NCBI GenBank assembly: GCA_001464495.1
Contig: LNDZ01000029.1
Location: 79,455 to 143,454, forward strand
From: Betaproteobacteria bacterium Ga0074130
Lineage (GTDB): Bacteria > Pseudomonadota > Gammaproteobacteria > Burkholderiales > Rhodocyclaceae
Direction: 5' to 3'
DNA length: 64,000 nt
The translations under genes and the position numbers were made by a program. The first letter of the stretch is position 1; each line of letters starts with the position of its first letter. This document shows positions 1-10,096 of the stretch, one piece after another. The notes beneath the pieces are model-generated. The model ran no database searches, was not told the DNA's origin, and was given only the letters and a program-made list of their open reading frames with translations.

Positions 1-320
1 GTGGGCGCGGCGCGACCGTGGACTATTTAAGCTGTTATCAACGCAGCATGCCTGACATCGACCCGGCACCGCTGTATCGGCTGTGGGAAGCAGGCGCGTT
101 GGATGCCATTACCGTGACCAGCAGCGAGGGCTTACATAACCTCGTGCAGATGGTGGGGCCCTTGGGGCTGGCCTGGTTGCGTAAGACACCGCTTTTCGTG
201 CCGCATGCCCGTATTGCTGCTGCCGCTGATGCTTTCAACCTACACACTGTCGTGGTTACCGCACCCGCCGACGCCGGACTGATGGCGGGTTTGTTAAGAT
301 ACTTTAGCCATGACGACTGA
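1..320 (+). CDS. hemD: Uroporphyrinogen-III synthase, C-terminal part (5' end outside window)
   Basis: This is the last ~106 codons of a gene that enters the window already open; the frame runs from base 3 to a TGA at 318-320. HemD cyclises hydroxymethylbilane to uroporphyrinogen III in the cytoplasm. The visible part has features of the family's C-terminal lobe: a YLSCYQR segment near the edge, then ITVTSSEGLHNL, matching the usual 'TS.e.v..l' region, and a TAPADAGLMAGL ending. Identification rests also on the following hemX and hemY. Its stop overlaps the hemX start in the sequence ATGACGACTGA, which suggests translational coupling. The missing half means the start and total length cannot be judged. 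Confidence 0.85.
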   Translation, partial: GRGATVDYLSCYQRSMPDIDPAPLYRLWEAGALDAITVTSSEGLHNLVQMVGPLGLAWLRKTPLFVPHARIAAAADAFNLHTVVVTAPADAGLMAGLLRYFSHDD

Positions 321-1368
321 AAACACGCCGATCCCCGTAGCCCGCCGCAACCGCTTGCCCACGCTGCTTCGTCAGCCGGCGCTGGTGATTGCCGTATTGG
401 CGATCATCCTGATGCTCGTGCAATGGTTCGCTGCCAGCAGCCGTATTGATACCTTGCAGATGGAGCTGGCCCACCGCTTGAGCGAAGGTGACAGCATCGC
501 CAAGGAAAGCCGCAGCGTCAGCCGTCAGGCGCAGGAAGAGCTGCAAACACTGAATGCCAAGGTCGGACTACTGGAAGCCAAGCTGAATGACGCCCAAGGC
601 CAGCAAGCAGCGTTAGAAAACATGTATCAGGAATTGGCGCGTGGCCGTGACGAACGCATCCTCGCCGAGATTGAACAGTCAGTCGCGATCGCGGCCCAAC
701 AACTGCAGCTAGCAGGCAATGTGGAAGCGGCACTGATTGCCTTACAAAGTGCAGATGCGCGCCTGACGCAGAATGGCAATGCCCAATTTGCCAGTGTGCG
801 CCGCCTGATCGTACGCGACATCGAACGCCTCAAAGCGCTGCCACAAGCCGATATCTCAGGCATGGCCGTCAAGCTCGAAGGCGTGGTTGCCGTCGTGGAC
901 AGCCTGCCCCTCGCCTATGCACAACGTCCCCTGCGTAACAACGGCAACGACAACAAGGATGCGGTAGCAGAGGCTGCCCCCGCACTCACCGACAGTGCCT
1001 ATTGGACCGGATTGCTTGCCAGTGTTTGGACGGAAGTAAAACAGCTGATCCGTATCGAACGCATGGATCACGATGCGCCGGCACTGCTGGCCCCAAGCCA
1101 GGCATTATTTCTGCGTGAAAATCTGCGCCTGCGCTTAATCAATGCGCGTCTCTCCCTGCTGCAACGTGACAGTGAAAGCTTCCGTGACGACCTGAAGCTA
1201 TCGGTCAAATGGTTGGAGCAATATTTCGACATGCGCGCACCGGGCGTCAAGACGGCGCACGGCACGCTGCAACGTATGGCGACAACGAATCTGACGCTGG
1301 CACTGCCGACGCTGGATGAAACGCTGTCTGCGTTGCGTACCATCCGTCTGCCGCGCGAGAAAAAATAA
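310..1368 (+). CDS. hemX: HemX-like membrane-anchored protein (uroporphyrinogen-III C-methyltransferase family, non-catalytic)
   Basis: A 352-residue protein with one N-terminal membrane segment (about residues 24-41, hydrophobic run ALVIAVLAIILMLVQW) followed by a long alpha-helical, probably coiled-coil stretch (about 42-105) rich in Gln, Glu and Ala. This is the standard HemX architecture; the family is named after a methyltransferase, but these proteins lack the catalytic SAM domain and the real role is unclear, perhaps scaffolding haem enzymes at the membrane. The start overlaps the end of hemD by 11 bases and the stop shares bases with the hemY start (TAATG), so hemD-hemX-hemY reads as one operon. 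Confidence 0.88.
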   Translation: MTTENTPIPVARRNRLPTLLRQPALVIAVLAIILMLVQWFAASSRIDTLQMELAHRLSEGDSIAKESRSVSRQAQEELQTLNAKVGLLEAKLNDAQGQQAALENMYQELARGRDERILAEIEQSVAIAAQQLQLAGNVEAALIALQSADARLTQNGNAQFASVRRLIVRDIERLKALPQADISGMAVKLEGVVAVVDSLPLAYAQRPLRNNGNDNKDAVAEAAPALTDSAYWTGLLASVWTEVKQLIRIERMDHDAPALLAPSQALFLRENLRLRLINARLSLLQRDSESFRDDLKLSVKWLEQYFDMRAPGVKTAHGTLQRMATTNLTLALPTLDETLSALRTIRLPREKK

Positions 1369-2537
1369 TGCGCGCCCTGCTCTGGTTGCTCACGCTCGGC
1401 GCACTCGCCGTTGGTCTTGCGCTCGCAGCGCACTATAACGACGGCTATGCCTTATTTGTCCTGCCGCCATGGCGGATCGAGGTGTCACTCAACCTGCTGG
1501 TGCTGCTCACGATTGGCGGCTTCCTGTTTGGTTATCTTGTCTTGCGCGGCGTCTTTCTCACGCTTGGGCTGCCCGCGCGCGTACGCGCCTTCCGTGCAGC
1601 ACGGCGGAGCAAGAAGGCGGAAGGAGCGCTGCGTGAAGGGGTACTGTTTTGGCTAGGTGGGCGCTATGCGCGCAGCCTCGCCAATGCCGAGCTGGCTTGG
1701 AAAGCTAACCACGCTCCCGGACTGGCCGCTTTGGTGGCACTCGGTGCCGCACACGCCTTGCGCGATGAGCAGAAAGTGATCGAATGGCGCCAGCGCGCCA
1801 CCGTGCATGACGAGGAAATTCACGGTGCCCGCCTGCTGCTCGAAGCTGAACTCGCGGTCGAGTCACGCAACTTCACAGAAGCACTGGTGCTGCTCAATCA
1901 GATCGAGCATCAAAGCGGTCGGCATATCGTCGCCATGCGTCTAGCCCTGCGTGCGCACCGGGCGGTGGGCCACTGGGATGAAGTCGTGCATCTGGCACGC
2001 CAGCTGCGCAAACACCGCGCCCTGACCGACATTCAGGCCGCCCCGCTGATCGCCGGTGCCCATCGAGAACGCCTGCAATCACTGGTGAATGATGGGCACA
2101 GCCTAGCCAACTATTGGGATCGCGTACCTGAATCAGAACGACAGGCACCGGGCCTTGCGCTCGAAGCGGCGCGCTGCATGCTCAAGGCAGGTGAACACGG
2201 GCCGGCACAACAAGTGATCGAAGATGGGCTTGATGAGGAATGGAGCTCCGCCTTGGTCGCACTGTATGGCGATTGTGTCGGTGGCGATGTTCTCGGGCGC
2301 ATTGCGCGTGCCGAAGCTTGGTTACTCGCCCATCCTCGCGATGCAGCATTGCTACTGGTGCTCGGTCGCTTGTGTCTGGAAAAGCAGCTGTGGGGCAAGG
2401 CGCAAAGCTACTTCGAAGCCTCGCTCTCCTTGCAGGAAAGTCGTGGCGCTCACATTGCCCTTGCCAAACTGCTGGATCGCATGGAACAAAGCGAGCTGGC
2501 CAACAAACACTACCGCGCTGCGGTGCTGCTGCCGTAA
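1368..2537 (+). CDS. hemY: HemY-like TPR membrane protein of haem synthesis locus
   Basis: A 389-residue protein with two N-terminal membrane segments (about residues 4-20 and 38-64) matching the HemY_N region, followed by helical TPR-like repeats (for example around residues 330-385, LGRLCLEKQLWGKAQSYFEASL). Family members are inner-membrane proteins linked to late haem synthesis by gene context; the biochemical role is not established, and this is not the Bacillus-type protoporphyrinogen oxidase of the same name. Start ATG overlaps the hemX stop. The stop lies one base from the stop of convergent hemF, leaving no room for an intergenic terminator. Confidence 0.87.
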   Translation: MRALLWLLTLGALAVGLALAAHYNDGYALFVLPPWRIEVSLNLLVLLTIGGFLFGYLVLRGVFLTLGLPARVRAFRAARRSKKAEGALREGVLFWLGGRYARSLANAELAWKANHAPGLAALVALGAAHALRDEQKVIEWRQRATVHDEEIHGARLLLEAELAVESRNFTEALVLLNQIEHQSGRHIVAMRLALRAHRAVGHWDEVVHLARQLRKHRALTDIQAAPLIAGAHRERLQSLVNDGHSLANYWDRVPESERQAPGLALEAARCMLKAGEHGPAQQVIEDGLDEEWSSALVALYGDCVGGDVLGRIARAEAWLLAHPRDAALLLVLGRLCLEKQLWGKAQSYFEASLSLQESRGAHIALAKLLDRMEQSELANKHYRAAVLLP

Positions 2538-2538
2538 A

Positions 2539-3462
2539 TCAGGCCCAGTCGCGCGGGCGCAGGAAATCCGTATACAGCTTTTCCTCCGGCGTTCCCTTGG
2601 CGGGATGCCAGTCATAGCGCCACTTCACAGTAGGCGGCAGTGACATCAGAATGGACTCGGTACGGCCATTCGACTGCAAGCCAAACAACGTACCGCGATC
2701 CCACACTAGATTGAACTCAACATAGCGGCCGCGTCGATAGGCTTGGAAATCGCGCTCGCGTTCGCCATACGGGGTATCTTTGCGGCGCTCGCAGATGGGC
2801 AAATAGGCTTCGGTAAGGTTATTGCCAACAGCCTGCATCAGGGTGAAGCAGCGGGTGAAGTTCCAGTGCGACTTATCGCCCTCGCCCAGACCACGTTCAT
2901 TCAGATCATCAAAGAACACGCCGCCAATGCCGCGCGGCTCATTGCGATGCTTGAGGAAAAAGTAGTCGTCGCACCATTGCTTGTAGCGGGGATAAACATC
3001 CTCACCGAAGGGATGCAGGGCAGTCTTACAGGTTTGGTGGAAATGCTGCGCATCGGCCTCAAAACCGTAATACGGCGTCATGTCCATCCCACCGCCAAAC
3101 CACCAGACGGGGTCTTCGCCTTCTTTTGTAGCAATAAAGAAACGGACATTCGCATGCGCTGTCGGGCAATAAGGATTGCGGGGGTGCAGGACCAGCGAGA
3201 CACCCATTGCCTCCCACGCACGCCCCGCAAGTTCGGGGCGGTGAGCGGTGGCTGATGCCGGCATGGCATCGCCTGTGACATGCGAGAAATTGACGCCGCC
3301 ACGCTCGAAGAAGTTGCCCTCTTCGGTCACGCAGGCAATGCCGCGCTCCCAAGCATCACGCTTAAAGGGTTTGCCATCGAAGCGTTCCAACGCGCTGACG
3401 ATTTTGACGCGCAATCCGGTCAGGTAATGGCGGACGGCTTCCGTATCAATCTTGACGGCCAT
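2539..3462 (-). CDS. hemF: Oxygen-dependent coproporphyrinogen-III oxidase
   Basis: The 307-residue product oxidatively decarboxylates coproporphyrinogen III to protoporphyrinogen IX with O2 in the cytoplasm. Visible family signatures are FERGGVNFS (residues 52-60), the His in TAHANVR at 103, [13 protein letters not shown] (120-132), and [13 protein letters not shown] (177-189). Length is normal for the family. The frame stays open 75 codons further upstream into purD, but the ATG at 3462 (MAVKID) is chosen because homology begins there and the upstream peptide looks like antisense noise. It follows purD on the same strand after a 115-bp gap that contains a perfect palindrome, and it is convergent with hemY. 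Confidence 0.95.
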   Translation of the reverse strand: MAVKIDTEAVRHYLTGLRVKIVSALERFDGKPFKRDAWERGIACVTEEGNFFERGGVNFSHVTGDAMPASATAHRPELAGRAWEAMGVSLVLHPRNPYCPTAHANVRFFIATKEGEDPVWWFGGGMDMTPYYGFEADAQHFHQTCKTALHPFGEDVYPRYKQWCDDYFFLKHRNEPRGIGGVFFDDLNERGLGEGDKSHWNFTRCFTLMQAVGNNLTEAYLPICERRKDTPYGERERDFQAYRRGRYVEFNLVWDRGTLFGLQSNGRTESILMSLPPTVKWRYDWHPAKGTPEEKLYTDFLRPRDWA

Positions 3463-3546
3463 GCGGGCTCCAAGCCTGTTGAACAGGGAGGGATGTCGCC
3501 AGCATTGGCTGGCAAACATCCGCGAGAATTCAGGATAAAGAGAATA

Positions 3547-3566
3547 CCAAGGGCGCGCGCCCTTGG
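3547..3566 (-). terminator. Perfect 20-bp palindrome after purD, possible terminator
   Basis: The sequence CCAAGGGCGCGCGCCCTTGG is perfectly self-complementary and begins 12 bases after the purD stop in the minus-strand direction. In RNA it would form an 8-bp stem with a GCGC loop, followed by a pyrimidine-rich run containing a few U residues (TATTCTCTTTATCC) rather than a clean U tract. It could be a weak intrinsic terminator or an attenuator between purD and hemF; equally it might be a binding site in the hemF leader. Confidence 0.4.
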
Positions 3567-3577
3567 GCAGGGTTACC

Positions 3578-4846
3578 TCAACGCTTGAGGGCGCGATACC
3601 CGATGTCGGTACGGTACTGCATGCCGTCAAAGCGAATCTGATTGACCACATCGTACGCCAGCTTCTGTGCACCACGCACGGTATCACCTAGCGTCGTCAC
3701 ACACAGCACACGGCCACCCGACGTCACCACATGCTCACCCTGCTCGGCAGTGCCGGCGTGAAAGACATGCGCATCCTCATTCTGCTGCTCAAGGCCCATG
3801 ATGATATCCCCCTTGCGCGGGGTCTCCGGGTAGTTGGCCGCTGCAATGACCACCCCCAAGGCAACACGAATATCCCAATCCGCTTCGACCTGATTAAGGC
3901 GACCGTCAATTGCCGCATCCAGCAGGGTCACAAAATTACTCTTGAGACGCATCATGATCGGCTGGGTTTCCGGGTCGCCCATGCGGCAGTTGAACTCCAG
4001 CGTCTTGATCGAACCATCGGGCTTGATCATCAAACCGGCATACAGGAAGCCTGTGTAGGGGATGCCATCGGCTTCCATACCGCGCAGCGTCGGCATGATC
4101 ACCTCGCGCATAGCACGGGCATGCACATCCGGTGTGACAACCGGTGCGGGCGAGTAAGCGCCCATGCCACCGGTATTCGGGCCTTGGTCACCATCTTTGA
4201 GGCGCTTGTGATCCTGGCTGGTAGCCAGCGCCAAGGCATTCTTGCCATCGGCCATGACGATGAAGCTGGCTTCCTCGCCTTCAAGGAACTCCTCGATGAC
4301 AACGCGGGCACCGGCATCGCCCATCTTGTTGTCGAGCAACATCATATCGATGGCGGCGTGTGCCTCATCCAGCGACATCGCCACAACCACGCCCTTGCCA
4401 GCAGCCAGCCCGTCGGCCTTGATGACGATAGGCGCACCTTCCTGATTCACATAGGCATGTGCGGCCGCTGCATCACTGAAGGTTTCAAACTTGGCAGTAG
4501 GGATGCCATGGCGCGCCATGAAACGCTTGGAGAAGTCTTTGGAGCTCTCGAGCTGCGCGGCTTCCTTGGTCGGGCCAAAGACACGCAAACCACGTGCACG
4601 GAAAATGTTGACGATACCCGCAGCAAGCGGCGCTTCAGGGCCGACCACCGTCAGATAGATGTTCTCTTTCTCGACAAAATCCGCCAACTCATGCGGGTCG
4701 GTAATCGGCACATTCTGCAATTCGCGTTCACGGGCGGTACCTGCATTGCCCGGCGCCACATAGACAACTTGCAAACCTGGGGACTGGGCGAGACGCCAGG
4801 CAAGGGCATGTTCACGACCACCGGAACCGACGACGAGTAGTTTCAT
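3578..4846 (-). CDS. purD: Phosphoribosylamine--glycine ligase (GAR synthetase)
   Basis: The 422-residue ATP-grasp enzyme joins glycine to 5-phosphoribosylamine, step two of purine synthesis. The N-terminal GSGGREHAL motif (residues 7-15), the [13 protein letters not shown]-grasp loop near residue 145, and [14 protein letters not shown] near 285-298 are all present and the length is typical. It sits 18 bp downstream of purH on the same strand, continuing the dusB-fis-purH-purD run, so the two purine genes are probably co-transcribed. Start ATG at 4846 gives the standard [10 protein letters not shown] beginning. Confidence 0.97.
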   Translation of the reverse strand: MKLLVVGSGGREHALAWRLAQSPGLQVVYVAPGNAGTARERELQNVPITDPHELADFVEKENIYLTVVGPEAPLAAGIVNIFRARGLRVFGPTKEAAQLESSKDFSKRFMARHGIPTAKFETFSDAAAAHAYVNQEGAPIVIKADGLAAGKGVVVAMSLDEAHAAIDMMLLDNKMGDAGARVVIEEFLEGEEASFIVMADGKNALALATSQDHKRLKDGDQGPNTGGMGAYSPAPVVTPDVHARAMREVIMPTLRGMEADGIPYTGFLYAGLMIKPDGSIKTLEFNCRMGDPETQPIMMRLKSNFVTLLDAAIDGRLNQVEADWDIRVALGVVIAAANYPETPRKGDIIMGLEQQNEDAHVFHAGTAEQGEHVVTSGGRVLCVTTLGDTVRGAQKLAYDVVNQIRFDGMQYRTDIGYRALKR

Positions 4847-4864
4847 AAGCTGATGCTTGAGTAA

Positions 4865-6448
<1,584 letters not shown>

Positions 6449-6498
6449 GGAGTCGGATACGTCAGGAAATTGCAGAACAGCCCAGCCAAGGGCAGGAA

Positions 6499-6732
6499 TC
6501 AGAGCAGGCCGTGTTCGGTCAGCTTGCGGCGCAAGGTATTACGGTTGATACCGAGAATGTCGGCAGCGACAGTTTGGTTGCCGTCAGCCTGTTTCATCAC
6601 CACTTCAAGCATGGGCTTCTCGATGCTCGCCAGCACCATGTCGTAGATAGCAGCGGGGCGCTCGCCTTCGAGATCGCGAAAGTAACGATTGAGCGTGCGG
6701 CGTACGCAATCCGACAGATCACTTGAACTCAT
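6499..6732 (-). CDS. fis: Fis family DNA-binding protein
   Basis: A 77-residue nucleoid-associated regulator that bends DNA as a homodimer. The C-terminal helix-turn-helix is clear at about residues 52-71 ([20 protein letters not shown]), and the preceding dimerisation helices are present. The ATG overlaps the stop of dusB (ATGA), the classic dusB-fis arrangement with translational coupling; a GAGG sequence upstream in dusB can act as ribosome binding site. It is shorter than E. coli Fis (98 residues), which is usual for betaproteobacterial members. Confidence 0.95.
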   Translation of the reverse strand: MSSSDLSDCVRRTLNRYFRDLEGERPAAIYDMVLASIEKPMLEVVMKQADGNQTVAADILGINRNTLRRKLTEHGLL

Positions 6733-7751
6733 GCGGCCAATACCTCGGTGGAATCTTTTTCGTAGATCAGATGTTCATGCGACGCCGCTTGCGCAAGGAA
6801 GAATTCGTCGGTCGCGGCGAGCTGCTCCTGCACGTTCGGCAGTTGGTTCATGGCATGACGGAAGTTGGCGGAGCCGACCAGTCCCTTGGTGTACCAAGAG
6901 ATGTGCTTACGCGCGACACGTACACCGGTTTCTTCGCCATAGAAGCCGTAAAGATCAAACAGATGTTCGCGCAGAATCTGGTGAATCTCGCTGACCCTAG
7001 GCGGTGGCATTTCAGTGCCCGTCTTCAGGTAATGCTCAATCTCGCGGAAGATCCAGGGACGGCCCTGGGCAGCACGACCGATCATGACGCCATCCGCCTT
7101 GGTGTAATCCAGCACAAACTTGGCTTTTTGCGGCGAGGTGATGTCGCCGTTGGCAATGACCGGGATCTTGATCTGTGATTTGACCAGCGCAATGGTGTCG
7201 TACTCGGCTTCGCCCATGTATTGGTCGGCACGGGTGCGGCCGTGAATAGCCACGGCGCGGATACCCGATTCCTGCGCAATACGCGCAACCATCGGGGCGT
7301 TCTTGTTTTCGCGATTCCAGCCGGTGCGGAACTTGAGGGTCACCGGCACATTGCCGGCGCCGCGCACGACTGCTTCGAGAATCTCAGCCACCAGCGGTTC
7401 GTTCTGCATGAGGGCAGAGCCCGCCATGACATTACAGACCTTCTTGGCTGGGCAACCCATATTGATGTCGATGATCTGGGCGCCTTCGTCTACGTTGTAG
7501 CGAGCGGCCTCTTCCATCATCTTCGGGTCAGCGCCAGCGATCTGCACCGAGATCGGATCAACCTCGCCATCATGGTTAGCGCGACGCTTAGTTTTGGCGC
7601 TGCCATAGAGCAACGAATTCGAGGTCACCATCTCCGATACAGCTACGCCCGCGCCGAGCTTTTTGCAAAGCTGGCGGAAAGGTCTGTCGGTCACACCCGC
7701 CATGGGGGCGACGAACAAATTATTGCGGAGCGTGAAGCCGGCAAATTCCAT
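6729..7751 (-). CDS. dusB: tRNA-dihydrouridine synthase B
   Basis: The 340-residue FMN enzyme reduces uridine in the tRNA D-loop. It shows APMAGVTD (residues 15-22), NMGCPAKKVC (97-106) with the catalytic Cys100, the FMN phosphate region IANGDI and a GVMIGRAAQGRPW ending of the barrel. The frame is open 39 codons upstream, but the ATG at 7751 (MEFAGFTL) is chosen as homology starts there. It is the first gene of the fis-purH-purD run; a TAGAAT box lies about 40 bases upstream. Confidence 0.95.
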   Translation of the reverse strand: MEFAGFTLRNNLFVAPMAGVTDRPFRQLCKKLGAGVAVSEMVTSNSLLYGSAKTKRRANHDGEVDPISVQIAGADPKMMEEAARYNVDEGAQIIDINMGCPAKKVCNVMAGSALMQNEPLVAEILEAVVRGAGNVPVTLKFRTGWNRENKNAPMVARIAQESGIRAVAIHGRTRADQYMGEAEYDTIALVKSQIKIPVIANGDITSPQKAKFVLDYTKADGVMIGRAAQGRPWIFREIEHYLKTGTEMPPPRVSEIHQILREHLFDLYGFYGEETGVRVARKHISWYTKGLVGSANFRHAMNQLPNVQEQLAATDEFFLAQAASHEHLIYEKDSTEVLAA

Positions 7752-7788
7752 GAGTCGAAACAGGGAATTGGAGGAAGGAAAGGGCGCA

Positions 7789-7794
7789 ATTCTA
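7789..7794 (-). promoter_or_regulatory. Candidate -10 box for dusB-fis-purH operon
   Basis: The minus strand reads TAGAAT here, five of six matches to the sigma-70 -10 consensus, about 37 bases before the dusB ATG. No convincing -35 hexamer is visible at the right spacing (TTTTCC is closest). The promoter role is inferred from position only. Confidence 0.35.
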
Positions 7795-7834
7795 ACCCAA
7801 AGGGCGAATGCGGAAAATGAGAATTGCTGTTTTT

Positions 7835-8965
7835 TTAGGCAACCGCTGTGGCGGAAGCCAGACGCCACAGTGAGGTAACTTCAGCCGCCCGCGCTGCGTG
7901 CAAGGGGTCACTCTCGTCGGTGCTCTTGGCATGGCGCGGGCGAATGTCGTGCCGTTCGATTACGCGCAAGCCCGCCTTGGCAATCGCTGCCAGCAGAAAC
8001 TGGCGGCTGCGCAAGCCCAGATACTCAGCCAGATCAGACAAGATTAGCCAGCCTTCGCCGCCGGGGGCCAAATGCGCGGACAAGCCGTTCAAAAAACCCA
8101 GCAACATGCGGCTATCTGGATCGAAGATGGCCTGATCAAGCAGGCTATTTGCCGCCGCTGGCGCCCAAGGCGGATTGCAAACAATTAGCCCGGCCTTACC
8201 CGGTGGAAACAGATCCGTTTCAAGCACCTCGACGTTGCCTTTTAGCCCCAGACGTTGCAAATTGTCGCAGGCACACGCCAAGGCGCGCGGGTTCAGCTCA
8301 GTCGCGACGACGTGCTGCACGCCGCGCTTAGCCAGCATTGCGGCGATCACGCCGGTGCCGGTGCCAATATCAAACGCCAGATCAGTCACTGGCAAGGGGG
8401 CTGCAGCGATCAAATCCAGGTACTCACCGCGAATGGGCGAGAACACGCCGTAATGCGGATGAATGCGCTCGCCCAGCGCAGGAATCTCGACCCCGCGCTT
8501 ACGCCACTCATGCGCCCCAATGACCCCCTGCAATTCACGCAGTGACAGCACATAGGGTTCAGCACACTCGCCATAGGCTTCGGTACAAGCGCTCGCAACA
8601 TCGGGGGCACGTCGCAAAGGAATGCGGTGGCCAGCTTCAACCGGGATCAGCAACATCCCCAAAGTACGGGCTCGTTGTAATTGCGTCTGTCGATTGAGGT
8701 GGAAGGTATCGGTGATGCTTTTGGCTGCGGCCGGTTTCTTCTTTTTCTGCTCGCTACGGCGTGCCATGGCTTGTAACAATTGACGGCCATTGTGAAAGTC
8801 GCCGCGCCAGAGCAATGCGGTACCTTCACAGGCCAGCCGCCAGGCGGCATTCGCGGTGGTAGTGTCGTCAGCGATAACGACCCGTTGCGGCGCCGGGCTA
8901 CCATTTTCTGAACGCCAGTGCGCGCTGTGGGTCGTGCCGTTTTCTTCCCAGACGATTGTGGACAA
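7835..8965 (-). CDS. Class I SAM-dependent methyltransferase (RsmC/PrmB-like)
   Basis: A 376-residue protein with a Rossmann methyltransferase domain in its C-terminal half: FDIGTGTGVIAAML (residues 198-211) is the SAM-binding motif I, TELN at about 222 the acidic loop, and NPPW (264-267) the catalytic motif seen in N-methyltransferases acting on bases or glutamine. The first ~190 residues form a divergent domain. The architecture resembles rRNA guanine-N2 or ribosomal-protein methyltransferases, but the substrate cannot be named from sequence. The start is TTG at 8965; no ATG lies before residue 67. It is six bases downstream of the ubiH-like gene, suggesting co-transcription. Confidence 0.75.
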   Translation of the reverse strand: MSTIVWEENGTTHSAHWRSENGSPAPQRVVIADDTTTANAAWRLACEGTALLWRGDFHNGRQLLQAMARRSEQKKKKPAAAKSITDTFHLNRQTQLQRARTLGMLLIPVEAGHRIPLRRAPDVASACTEAYGECAEPYVLSLRELQGVIGAHEWRKRGVEIPALGERIHPHYGVFSPIRGEYLDLIAAAPLPVTDLAFDIGTGTGVIAAMLAKRGVQHVVATELNPRALACACDNLQRLGLKGNVEVLETDLFPPGKAGLIVCNPPWAPAAANSLLDQAIFDPDSRMLLGFLNGLSAHLAPGGEGWLILSDLAEYLGLRSRQFLLAAIAKAGLRVIERHDIRPRHAKSTDESDPLHAARAAEVTSLWRLASATAVA

Positions 8966-8971
8966 GGAAAT

Positions 8972-10096
8972 TTACCAGGCGCGCGCGCCGAACATCATGC
9001 GTCGCGCAAGGAAGCTGCGCAGCGGGGGCAGCAGATCTAGCGCCACCAAGCCGGCACCCCGCAAATGGCGCAGCACAGGGTGATCATTGCTGAATACGCG
9101 GATGAGGCTATCGGTGATGCCAATGGTGCCCCGTCGATCAAAGCGTCGATCGGCCGCATAACGGGCAAGCACCTCCGCTGCGCCGGGATCGGCAGCGCCG
9201 GTCAAGGCGTGCGCCAAGGCCATGCAGTCGCGCAGTGCCAGATTGAAGCCTTGTCCTGCAACCGGGTGCAGCGTCTGTGCGGCATTACCCAACCAGACTT
9301 GTCGTTCAGCAATAGGCTGGCTGCGGTAACGCAATCCAAGCGGATAAATAAAGCGATTCTGGACACGCGTGAACTGTACCCGTTGGCCGAAATCAGCCTG
9401 CAAGTGCGTAAGCAAATCGGCATCCGACAGCCCCGCAAGTCGCTCGGCCTGTTCAGGGCTACAGGTATATACCGCTGAGTAGTCCTGCTCATGCGGAAGC
9501 AACGCAAACGGTCCGTGAGTGGTGAAGCGCTCCCAAGCAGTGCCGCCATGGGGGGCCGCAGGGGTCAGGCGGCAGATCAGGGCATGTTGGCCATAGTCGC
9601 GCTCAACAACCTCGGCACCGTCACCAATACGACCTTCAGCATAGGCAACCAGCGGGGCTTCAAGCTCGCCATCGCTACAGCTAAGCGTGATGGCGGACGC
9701 GGATGGCAGCGCTTCGAGGATGCGGCTATCGCCCACGTAGGCAATGTTCGCGGTACTCAAGGCATGGTCCAAAGCACTGGCGATACAGGAAGAGCTGGCC
9801 ACATGACCCAGTGCATCCACCCCCTGCTCACGTGCGGAAATTTTTGTGCGGCCTGCGCCGCCTCGCTGCGAGACGTGGATATCGGTTATGGCGGTGGCCT
9901 GAATCTCGGACCAGACGCCCAACGTGGTCAGAATCTGCCGTGAGCCATGCGAGAGCGCCAGAATACGTTGATCGCCGGCCGCGGCGCCACGCGGGCGAAT
10001 GTCATGAATTTCACTGGTAATGCCTTGCTGATGCAAGGCCAAGGCGAGCGCCATCCCGACAGGGCCACCACCGACAATAACAACGGGCTTATTCAC
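8972..10096 (-). CDS. ubiH: UbiH/UbiF-family FAD-dependent ubiquinone hydroxylase
   Basis: A 374-residue flavoprotein monooxygenase. The N-terminal dinucleotide motif VIVGGGPVGMAL (residues 6-17) and the second FAD motif GNAAQTLHPVAGQGFNL (from about 269) mark the ubiquinone hydroxylase family; RILALSHGSRQ matches the family's substrate-side region. It probably hydroxylates the benzoquinone ring of a ubiquinone precursor at the membrane. pepP next to ubiH is also found in E. coli, which favours ubiH over ubiI or ubiF, but the position specificity is not provable here. Translation likely begins at GTG 10096, which overlaps the pepP stop (GTGA). Confidence 0.85.
   Translation of the reverse strand: MNKPVVIVGGGPVGMALALALHQQGITSEIHDIRPRGAAAGDQRILALSHGSRQILTTLGVWSEIQATAITDIHVSQRGGAGRTKISAREQGVDALGHVASSSCIASALDHALSTANIAYVGDSRILEALPSASAITLSCSDGELEAPLVAYAEGRIGDGAEVVERDYGQHALICRLTPAAPHGGTAWERFTTHGPFALLPHEQDYSAVYTCSPEQAERLAGLSDADLLTHLQADFGQRVQFTRVQNRFIYPLGLRYRSQPIAERQVWLGNAAQTLHPVAGQGFNLALRDCMALAHALTGAADPGAAEVLARYAADRRFDRRGTIGITDSLIRVFSNDHPVLRHLRGAGLVALDLLPPLRSFLARRMMFGARAW

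Noticed and set aside
3731..4840. Long open frame of 369 codons antisense to purD
   Set aside because: It mirrors the purD codon pattern, has no ribosome site or family features, and purD is certain.
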